Positions 57,709-64,000 of a stretch of DNA of 64,000 nucleotides are shown in pieces. The DNA is taken from NCBI RefSeq assembly GCF_913775985.1, contig NZ_CAJYMB010000147.1:372001-436000 (forward strand), read 5' to 3'. The notes under the pieces are model-generated. The model was not told the DNA's origin. It was given only the letters and a program-made list of their open reading frames with translations, and did not search any database. The first letter of the stretch is position 1. Each line of letters starts with the position of its first letter. The DNA comes from an uncultured Pluralibacter sp. GTDB taxonomy: Bacteria > Pseudomonadota > Gammaproteobacteria > Enterobacterales > Enterobacteriaceae. A program made the translations under genes and the position numbers.

Positions 57709-59566
57709 CCATACGCTGATACAGGCGCTAATTTATCTCGGTTCCGCCGCCCTGATCGTGCCAATCGCTATGCGGCTTGGGCTGGGTTCCGTGCTCGGCT
57801 ACCTTATTGCCGGCTGCATTATCGGGCCCTGGGGGCTGCGTCTGGTAACCGATGCGGAAGCTATTTTGCACTTTGCCGAAATCGGCGTGGTGCTGATGCT
57901 CTTTGTTATTGGGCTGGAGCTCGATCCCAAGCGGCTGTGGAAGCTGCGGGTGTCGGTATTCGGCGGTGGGCTGCTGCAGATGGTGCTCTGCGGCGCGGCC
58001 ATCGGCGGGTTCTGCATTCTGCTGGGGCTCGACTGGAAGATTGCCGAGCTTATCGGCATGACGCTGGCGCTCTCCTCCACGGCGATTGCGATGCAGGCGA
58101 TGAACGAGCGCAACCTGACCACCTCCCAAATCGGGCGCAGCACCTTCGCGGTGCTGCTGTTTCAGGATATCGCCGCCATTCCGCTGGTGGCGATGATCCC
58201 GCTGCTGGCCGCCAGCGGCGCGTCAACCTCGCTGACCGTATTTGCGCTCTCCGCGGCGAAAGTGGCGGGCGCGCTGGTGCTGGTTGTCCTGCTGGGCCGC
58301 TACGTCACGCGTCCGGTGCTGCGCTTTGTGGCCCGCTCCGGGCTGCGGGAAGTGTTCAGCGCCGTAGCGCTGTTCCTGGTGTTCGGTTTTGGCCTGCTGC
58401 TTGAAGAGGTTGGACTGTCGATGGCGATGGGCGCCTTCCTGGCCGGCGTGCTGCTGGCAAGCTCCGAATACCGCCATGCGCTGGAAAGCGATATTGAGCC
58501 TTTCAAAGGGCTGCTGCTGGGACTGTTCTTTATCGGCGTGGGAATGTCTGTGGACTTCGGCACGCTGGTGAATCACCCGCTGCGGATCCTGATTCTGCTG
58601 GCCGGTTTCCTGGTGATTAAATTCATCATGCTGTGGCTGATTGCGCGCCCGCTGGGCGTGCCGAAAGCGCAGCGCCGCCTGTTTGCCGCCCTGCTCGGTC
58701 AGGGCAGCGAGTTTGCTTTTGTCGTGTTCGGCGCGGCGCAGATGGCGAAGGTCATCGACAGCGACTGGGCGAAAGCCCTGACGCTGGCCGTGGCGCTGTC
58801 AATGGCGGCCACGCCGCTGCTGCTGGTGCTGCTGTCGCGGATGGAAAAAGCCTCCAGCGGCCAGGCCCGCGAAGCCGATGAAATAGACGAAGAGCAGCCG
58901 CGGGTGATCGTGGCCGGTTTTGGCCGCTACGGCCAGATTGTTGGCCGCCTGCTGCTGGCCAACGGCGTCAAGATGGTCATCCTCGACCACGATCCGGATC
59001 ACGTGGATACCCTGCGCAAATTTGAGATGAAGGTCTTTTACGGCGATGCAACCCGCGCGGATCTGCTGGAGTCCGCCGGTGCGGCGAAAGCCGAAGTGCT
59101 GATCAACGCCATTGACGATCCGAAAGTCAGCCTTGAGCTGACCGAGGCGGCTAAAGAACACTTCCCGAACCTCGAGATTATCGCCCGCGCCCGCGATGTC
59201 GAGCACTACATTCAGCTGCGGCACGCCGGGGTGAAAGCGGCTGAACGTGAAACCTTCGAGGGCGCGCTCAAGTCGGGCCGCATGGCGCTGGAGACGCTGG
59301 GGCTGGGCGCCTACGAGGCGCGCGAGCGGGCCGATATGTTCCGCCACTTCAACGTCAGGATGGTGGAGGACATGGTAGATGCGTCCGAAAACGATGAAGC
59401 TTCGTTTGCTGCGGCGATCAAACGCACCAGCGCCATGCTGACCGGCATCATTAACGAAGACCGCAGCAAGCTTTCGGTGGTTCGCGAGCACGGCTGGCAG
59501 GGTACGGAAGAGGGCGTGCACAGCGGAAATCTTGCTGACGAGCCGGAAACAAAACCGTCTGCATAA
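57701..59566 (+). CDS. kefC: Glutathione-regulated potassium efflux system protein KefC
   Basis: CPA2-family K+ efflux transporter opened by glutathione adducts, which acidifies the cell and protects it from electrophiles. ATG 57701 ([15 protein letters not shown]) is the conserved start and gives 621 residues; ATG 57680 lies inside kefF. About twelve membrane helices occupy residues 1-380. The cytoplasmic KTN (RCK) domain follows with [21 protein letters not shown] for NAD(H) and glutathione binding. The acidic linker [11 protein letters not shown] and the C-terminal [17 protein letters not shown] are conserved. Confidence 0.97.
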   Translation: MDSHTLIQALIYLGSAALIVPIAMRLGLGSVLGYLIAGCIIGPWGLRLVTDAEAILHFAEIGVVLMLFVIGLELDPKRLWKLRVSVFGGGLLQMVLCGAAIGGFCILLGLDWKIAELIGMTLALSSTAIAMQAMNERNLTTSQIGRSTFAVLLFQDIAAIPLVAMIPLLAASGASTSLTVFALSAAKVAGALVLVVLLGRYVTRPVLRFVARSGLREVFSAVALFLVFGFGLLLEEVGLSMAMGAFLAGVLLASSEYRHALESDIEPFKGLLLGLFFIGVGMSVDFGTLVNHPLRILILLAGFLVIKFIMLWLIARPLGVPKAQRRLFAALLGQGSEFAFVVFGAAQMAKVIDSDWAKALTLAVALSMAATPLLLVLLSRMEKASSGQAREADEIDEEQPRVIVAGFGRYGQIVGRLLLANGVKMVILDHDPDHVDTLRKFEMKVFYGDATRADLLESAGAAKAEVLINAIDDPKVSLELTEAAKEHFPNLEIIARARDVEHYIQLRHAGVKAAERETFEGALKSGRMALETLGLGAYEARERADMFRHFNVRMVEDMVDASENDEASFAAAIKRTSAMLTGIINEDRSKLSVVREHGWQGTEEGVHSGNLADEPETKPSA

Positions 59567-59619
59567 CCGGAACTTAGCGGCGGGGTAATATTTTTTCGTT
59601 TTCTTTACGCATCCGGGAG

Positions 59620-59648
59620 TTGACGAGAGATTATCCTTTCCGTATATA
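59620..59648 (+). promoter_or_regulatory. Probable folA promoter
   Basis: TTGACG (59620-59625) and TATATA (59643-59648) are separated by 17 bases. Transcription would begin near 59655, leaving a leader of about 140 bases. That leader contains a stable hairpin (AGGCCGCC with GGCGGCCT, 59662-59682). Confidence 0.6.
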
Positions 59649-59792
59649 CACGTCATCATTCAGGCCGCCTTTATGGCGGCCTTCGTAATCCTGGGCGCCG
59701 CGTGCGCCGCAGGCCTGTTTCTGCCGCTGCGTCAGTCCAACCCGAATGAGTTGATGTGCTGCGGCGGCCAATTGTTATCCGGGATACTTTCA

Positions 59793-60272
59793 ATGATCAG
59801 TTTGATTGCGGCACTCGCGGTCGATCGCGTAATTGGTATGGAGAATGCCATGCCCTGGGATCTGCCTGCCGACCTCGCCTGGTTTAAACGCAACACCCTA
59901 AACAAGCCGGTAATTATGGGGCGCCTGACCTGGGAATCCATCGGGCGTCCGCTGCCGGGACGTAAAAATATCGTGATTAGCCGCCAGCCGGGCAGCGACG
60001 ATCGCGTGCAGTGGGTCAGCTCCGTTGACGAAGCGATTGCCGCCTGCGGCGATGCGGAAGAGGTGATGGTGATTGGCGGGGGGCGCGTCTACGAGCAGTT
60101 TCTGCCGAAGGCTCAGCGCCTGTATCTGACGCACATTGATGCGGAAGTGGAGGGCGATACCCATTTTCCGGATTACGATCCCGATCAGTGGGAATCTACT
60201 TTCAGCGAGTTTCACGACGCCGACGAGTCCAACTCGCACAGCTACTGCTTCGAAATTCTGGAACGGCGCTAG
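59793..60272 (+). CDS. folA: Dihydrofolate reductase
   Basis: Reduces dihydrofolate to tetrahydrofolate with NADPH; the target of trimethoprim. ATG 59793 gives 159 residues, the E. coli length. The upstream in-frame extension (40 codons from 59673) crosses the leader hairpin and is not conserved. Active-site features include [22 protein letters not shown] (seen as two parts: residues 1-9 strand, Met20-loop ENAMPW), Asp27 in [27 protein letters not shown] and [12 protein letters not shown]. No obvious resistance-type substitution stands out by eye. Confidence 0.97.
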   Translation: MISLIAALAVDRVIGMENAMPWDLPADLAWFKRNTLNKPVIMGRLTWESIGRPLPGRKNIVISRQPGSDDRVQWVSSVDEAIAACGDAEEVMVIGGGRVYEQFLPKAQRLYLTHIDAEVEGDTHFPDYDPDQWESTFSEFHDADESNSHSYCFEILERR

Positions 60273-60313
60273 TACTATCCCGGCCGCGCGGCGCGCTGCC
60301 GGGAAAACCGCGG

Positions 60314-61165
60314 TCAGGACGCCGCGGCTTCCTCTTCTTCCCCTAAATCCAGCTGACGGTTCGAGGGCTGCACGAAGTAGGCTTTGTCTTCCCAGCGCAG
60401 GCAGGTAAGATTGCCGCCCCAGCAGCAGCCGGTATCCAGCGCGTAGATGCCTTCCGGCGCGCCTTTACCTTCCAGCGATGCCCAGTGGCCAAACGCAATG
60501 CTGTATGCTTTCGATACCGGGCCGGGAATTAAAAACCACGGCTTCAGCGGCGCAGGCGCGTCTTCCGGCGGCTCTTTGCTGTACATATCCAGCTGTCCGT
60601 TAGGGAAGCAGTAGCGCATGCGGGTAAAGGCGTTAGAGATAAAGCGCAGGCGGGCGAGGCCGGAGAGCTCTTCTGACCAGTGGTTGGGCAGATCGCCGTA
60701 CATGGCGTCGAGGAAGAATGGATAGGAGTCGCTGCGCAGCACGGCTTCCACGTCGCGGGCGCAGCGCTCGGCGGTAGGCAAATCCCACTGTGGCGTAATG
60801 CCGGCGTGGGCCATCACCAGCTTTTTCTCTTCATCTACCTGCAGCAGCGGCTGGCGGCGCAGCCAGTTGAGCAGCTCGTCCGCGTCAGGAGCCTCAAGCA
60901 GCGGCGTAAGCCGGTCTTTGGGCTTATTACGGCTGATGCCGGCAAATACGGCCAGCAGGTGAAGATCGTGATTTCCCAGCACGATGCGCGCGCTGTCGCC
61001 CAGCGATTTTACGTAGCGCAAAACTTCAAGAGAGGCCGGGCCCCGGGCGACCAGATCGCCGGTCAGCCACAGGCAGTCCTCGCCGGGGGTGAAATGCACC
61101 TGTTCGAGCAGCGCGATCAGCTCGTCGTAGCAGCCGTGGATATCGCCAATAAGGTAAGTAGCCAT
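60314..61165 (-). CDS. apaH: Diadenosine tetraphosphatase ApaH
   Basis: Symmetric hydrolase of Ap4A to two ADP; it also removes Np4 caps from bacterial RNA 5' ends. The metallophosphatase motifs [21 protein letters not shown] and LGNHDLH are at the N-terminus, with [11 protein letters not shown] further on. Its 283 residues are close to E. coli (280). It is the last gene of the surA-pdxA-rsmA-apaG-apaH operon and converges on folA. Confidence 0.97.
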   Translation of the reverse strand: MATYLIGDIHGCYDELIALLEQVHFTPGEDCLWLTGDLVARGPASLEVLRYVKSLGDSARIVLGNHDLHLLAVFAGISRNKPKDRLTPLLEAPDADELLNWLRRQPLLQVDEEKKLVMAHAGITPQWDLPTAERCARDVEAVLRSDSYPFFLDAMYGDLPNHWSEELSGLARLRFISNAFTRMRYCFPNGQLDMYSKEPPEDAPAPLKPWFLIPGPVSKAYSIAFGHWASLEGKGAPEGIYALDTGCCWGGNLTCLRWEDKAYFVQPSNRQLDLGEEEEAAAS

Positions 61166-61169
61166 GAGA

Positions 61170-61547
61170 TCAGTGAATTAGTGCTGGCACAGCCAGACGG
61201 AAAACGGGGATATCAATGCTGAACGGGTTGCCGTCAGCATCAATCATGTCGTAATGGCCCTGCATGGTGCCCAGCGGCGTTTCCAGCACTGCGCCGCTGG
61301 TGTACTGATATTCGTTGCCGGGCTCAATGTGCGGCTGAACGCCGACTACGCCTTCACCCTGAACTTCCGTTTCGCGGCCGTTGCCGTTAGTGATAAGCCA
61401 GTAGCGTCCCAGCAGCTGAACAGGATGTCGTCCAAGATTGCGGATGGTTACGGTATACGAAAAAACGTAACGCTCTTCATCCGGTGCGGACTGCGCCTCA
61501 ATATAGACGCTCTGCACCTGAACACACACGCGGGGCGCATTAATCAT
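61170..61547 (-). CDS. apaG: ApaG protein
   Basis: Small beta-sandwich (DUF525/ApaG) protein of 125 residues. The conserved core [22 protein letters not shown] and the phosphate-loop-like [14 protein letters not shown] are intact. Its biochemical role in bacteria is unknown; inactivation of the operon affects Ap4A metabolism and cobalt resistance in Salmonella. It starts three bases after rsmA and ends four bases before apaH. Confidence 0.96.
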   Translation of the reverse strand: MINAPRVCVQVQSVYIEAQSAPDEERYVFSYTVTIRNLGRHPVQLLGRYWLITNGNGRETEVQGEGVVGVQPHIEPGNEYQYTSGAVLETPLGTMQGHYDMIDADGNPFSIDIPVFRLAVPALIH

Positions 61548-61550
61548 GAT

Positions 61551-62372
61551 TTAGCTCTCCTTCGGGGAAGCATGCTCAGAAATCCAGTTTGCCAGCTGGC
61601 AGTATTGCGCCACGGAGATGTTTTCTGCCCGCAGGCCCGGGTCGATGCCCAGCTCCGTCAGCACGTCAACGGTAAACACGTTACCGAGGCTGTTGCGGAT
61701 AGTCTTGCGGCGCTGGTTAAAGGCTTCGGTGGTGATACGGCTCAGCACCCGAAGATCTTTCACCTCATGCGGCATTACCGCGTGGGGCACCAGGCGAACC
61801 ACGGCAGAGTCAACTTTGGGCGGCGGCGTAAATGCCGTCGGCGGCACTTCGAGCACCGGGATAACCTGGCAGTAATACTGCGCCATGACGCTTAATCGAC
61901 CATACGCCTTACTGTTCGGCCCTGCAACCAGGCGATTGACCACCTCTTTTTGCAGCATAAAGTGCATGTCGGCAATGGCATCAGTATAGCTAAACAGATG
62001 AAACATCAGCGGGGTAGAGATGTTGTAGGGCAGGTTGCCGAACACGCGCAGCGGCTGGCCAATTTCTCTGGAGAGCGCGCCAAAATCCATGGTCATCGCA
62101 TCTTGCTGATAAATAGTCAGCTTCGGCCCGAGAAACGGATGGGTTTTCAGGCGGGCGGCCAGATCGCGGTCCAGCTCAATGACGGTCATTTCGTCAAGGC
62201 GTTCGCCGACTGGCTCGGTGAGGGCGGCAAGGCCCGGACCGATTTCGACCATCGCCTGGCCTTTCTGTGGGTTAATTGCAGAAACGATGCTGTCGATCAC
62301 AAATTGATCGTTGAGAAAGTTTTGCCCGAAGCGTTTACGGGCGAGGTGGCCCTGATGGACTCGATTATTCAT
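61551..62372 (-). CDS. rsmA: 16S rRNA dimethyladenosine transferase RsmA (KsgA)
   Basis: Dimethylates A1518 and A1519 in helix 45 of 16S rRNA and acts as a late 30S assembly checkpoint; loss gives kasugamycin resistance. The SAM-binding [15 protein letters not shown] and the catalytic NLPYN motif in [13 protein letters not shown] are present. Its 273 residues match E. coli. The start overlaps the pdxA stop by four bases (ATGA). Confidence 0.97.
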   Translation of the reverse strand: MNNRVHQGHLARKRFGQNFLNDQFVIDSIVSAINPQKGQAMVEIGPGLAALTEPVGERLDEMTVIELDRDLAARLKTHPFLGPKLTIYQQDAMTMDFGALSREIGQPLRVFGNLPYNISTPLMFHLFSYTDAIADMHFMLQKEVVNRLVAGPNSKAYGRLSVMAQYYCQVIPVLEVPPTAFTPPPKVDSAVVRLVPHAVMPHEVKDLRVLSRITTEAFNQRRKTIRNSLGNVFTVDVLTELGIDPGLRAENISVAQYCQLANWISEHASPKES

Positions 62373-63358
62373 TGAGAGTTAGCGATCATTTTGATGGCGA
62401 GATTAAGCGCCGTAATAAAACTGCCGACGTTCGCTTCGCCGCGGCCCGCCAGTTCGAGAGCGGTGCCGTGGTCAACGGACGTGCGGATAAAGGGCAAGCC
62501 GAGGGTGATATTTACCGCGCGACCAAAGCCCTGGTATTTTAGCACGGGCAGGCCCTGATCGTGGTACATCGCGAGCACTGCGTCGGCATCCTTGAGGTAT
62601 TTAGGCTGAAACAGCGTGTCTGCAGGCAGCGGGCCGGTGAGATTCATCCCCTGCGCGCGTAAGGCGTCCAGCACCGGAATAATCGTCTCTATCTCTTCCA
62701 TGCCCATGTGGCCGCCTTCACCGGCATGCGGATTGAGGCCACACACCAGCACGCGGGGCTGCGCAATGCCGAATTTAGTTTGCAGGTCGTGATGCAGGAT
62801 GCCGATTACCTCGTGCAGCAGGGCAGGGGTAATCGCCTCGCTCACGGCCTTCAGGGGAAGGTGGGTGGTTGCCAGCGCGACCCGCAGCTCCTCGGTTGCC
62901 AGCATCATGACCACTTTTGCGGAGCCGGTGCGCTCCTCGAAGAACTCGGTGTGTCCGGTGAAGGGGATGCCGGCATCGTTGATAATGCTTTTCTGCACCG
63001 GGCCGGTTATCAGGGCGGCAAACTCGCCGCCGGCTGCACCGTCGCAGGCGCGGGCCAGGGTTTCAACGACGTAAGGGGCATTCAGTACGTTGAGCCTGCC
63101 GGGCTCCTCGGGCGTATTCAGCGCCACCGGCAGCAGGGTCAGCGTGCCCGCGCGCTGTGGCAGGGGCGGTTCATCGGGATCGTAGTTCAGGAGGGTTAAC
63201 GGCAAACCGAGCATTGCTGCCCGGTTTTTTAGAAGCGTGCCGTCTGCGCAGACGACCAGTTCGGCGGGCCAGTCCTGCTGTGCCAGCTGGACCACCAGGT
63301 CGGGACCAATCCCGGCGGGTTCGCCGGGAGTGATGACTACACGAAACGGTTTGATCAT
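62369..63358 (-). CDS. pdxA: 4-hydroxythreonine-4-phosphate dehydrogenase PdxA
   Basis: Pyridoxal phosphate biosynthesis. This NAD- and divalent-metal-dependent enzyme oxidises 4-phosphohydroxythreonine. The N-terminal [16 protein letters not shown], the metal-site His residues in [23 protein letters not shown] and [16 protein letters not shown], and [14 protein letters not shown] are all intact. Its 329 residues equal E. coli. The start codon overlaps the surA stop by one base (TAATG). Confidence 0.97.
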   Translation of the reverse strand: MIKPFRVVITPGEPAGIGPDLVVQLAQQDWPAELVVCADGTLLKNRAAMLGLPLTLLNYDPDEPPLPQRAGTLTLLPVALNTPEEPGRLNVLNAPYVVETLARACDGAAGGEFAALITGPVQKSIINDAGIPFTGHTEFFEERTGSAKVVMMLATEELRVALATTHLPLKAVSEAITPALLHEVIGILHHDLQTKFGIAQPRVLVCGLNPHAGEGGHMGMEEIETIIPVLDALRAQGMNLTGPLPADTLFQPKYLKDADAVLAMYHDQGLPVLKYQGFGRAVNITLGLPFIRTSVDHGTALELAGRGEANVGSFITALNLAIKMIANSQ

Positions 63359-64000
63359 TAGTTACTCAGGATTTTTACGTAAGCGCTGGCGCGCTGTTCC
63401 TGCATCCAGGTCGCCGCTTCTTCCGCAAATTTGCGGTTCATCAGCATGCGGTAGGCGCGATCTTTCTGCGCGGCGTCGGTGCGGTCAACTTTACGCGTGT
63501 CCATCAGCTGAATCAGGTGCCAGCCGAAAGAAGAGTGAACCGGGCCGCTCATCTGGCCTTTGCTCAGCTTCAGCAGCGCGTCGCGGAAAGCCGGATCGTA
63601 CATATCCGGGGTTCCCCAGCCCAGATCGCCGCCCTGGTTTGCAGAGCCCGGATCCTGAGACAGTTCTTTCGCCGCTTTATCAAAGGTGGTTTTGCCGCTC
63701 TTAATATCGGCTGCAACCTGCTCCAGCTTGGCGCGCGCCTGGTCATCGGTCATGATCGGCGACGGCTTCAGCAGAATGTGGCGAGCGTGAACTTCGGTAA
63801 CCGCGATACTCTGCGACTGACCGCGCAGGTCGTTTACCTTAATAATGTGGAAACCAACGCCGGAGCGGATTGGGCCAATCACGTCACCTTTTTTCGCCGT
63901 AGTCAGCGCCTGCGCAAAGATTGATGGCAGTTCCTGAATGCGGCCCCAGCCCATCTGGCCGCCTTTCAGCGCCTGCTGGTCTGCGGAGTAGGTAATTGCC
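63358..64000 (-). CDS. surA: Periplasmic chaperone SurA (C-terminal part, cut by window end)
   Basis: Periplasmic peptidyl-prolyl isomerase and chaperone for outer-membrane proteins. Only the last 213 residues lie in the window. The frame stays open to base 64000 and upstream of MGWGRIQE encodes [15 protein letters not shown], so the gene continues beyond the edge. Seen are the end of parvulin domain 1 ([13 protein letters not shown]), all of parvulin domain 2 ([16 protein letters not shown] to [14 protein letters not shown]) and the C-terminal helix that completes the chaperone core. It is the first gene of the minus-strand operon in this window. Confidence 0.96.
   Translation of the reverse strand, partial: AITYSADQQALKGGQMGWGRIQELPSIFAQALTTAKKGDVIGPIRSGVGFHIIKVNDLRGQSQSIAVTEVHARHILLKPSPIMTDDQARAKLEQVAADIKSGKTTFDKAAKELSQDPGSANQGGDLGWGTPDMYDPAFRDALLKLSKGQMSGPVHSSFGWHLIQLMDTRKVDRTDAAQKDRAYRMLMNRKFAEEAATWMQEQRASAYVKILSN

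Noticed and set aside
59673-59792. 40-codon N-terminal extension of folA
   Set aside because: Dihydrofolate reductase begins at MISLIAAL. The extension covers the leader hairpin and has no family support.

Overview
The window is a chromosomal segment from a GC-rich member of the Enterobacteriaceae, probably in the Enterobacter/Klebsiella/Cedecea range and neither E. coli nor Salmonella. Gene order follows the E. coli K-12 origin-of-map region from serB through thrLABC, dnaKJ, ileS and carAB to folA and surA. Individual proteins match my recollection of their E. coli homologues almost residue for residue. Species assignment is inference from gene order and protein similarity. I saw no rRNA or tRNA genes, insertion sequences, prophage genes or CRISPR arrays.

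Layout. (1) 1-5.4 kb: serB-radA-nadR, flanked by two AT-richer stretches that are not part of the conserved backbone. One is a small unknown ORF at 78-338. The other is a two-gene unit at 4347-5230 between nadR and ettA. (2) 5.4-14.6 kb: ettA, slt, trpR with its operator, yjjX, gpmB, rob, creA, arcA, the tiny yjjY and yjtD. The creBCD genes expected between creA and arcA are missing. (3) 14.8-19.6 kb: the threonine operon with leader peptide and attenuator. (4) 19.7-25.8 kb: yaaA, yaaJ, talB, mog, an MFS transporter and satP. (5) 25.9-39.1 kb: dnaK-dnaJ with two heat-shock promoters, nhaA-nhaR, rpsT, and the ribF-ileS-lspA-fkpB-ispH-rihC series.

(6) 39.1-46.0 kb is an accessory sugar island inserted between rihC and dapB. 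It has two converging transcription units. One carries two cupin-type glucose-6-phosphate-isomerase-like proteins. The other carries a large mannose-6-phosphate-isomerase-like protein plus a complete mannose-family PTS (IIA, IIB, IIC, IID). A divergent LacI-family regulator sits at one end. Near-palindromic TTAATCGATTAA-type sites occur before all three units, and a perfect TGTGA-N6-TCACA CRP site lies in the divergent promoter region. The simplest reading is import of a hexose as its 6-phosphate followed by isomerisation into glycolysis. The sugar is unknown.

(7) 46.1-52.2 kb: dapB, carA-carB with PurR and ArgR sites, and a small YgdI/YgdR-type lipoprotein. (8) 52.3-57.1 kb is a second accessory block between carB and kefF, the interval that holds cai/fix genes in E. 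coli. It is a DMSO-reductase-type operon (Tat-exported molybdoenzyme, four-cluster ferredoxin subunit, membrane anchor, extra polyferredoxin) behind a well-placed FNR site. It has no TorD/DmsD chaperone gene beside it. (9) 57.2-64.0 kb: kefF-kefC, folA, and the apaH-apaG-rsmA-pdxA-surA operon on the minus strand, with surA cut by the window end.
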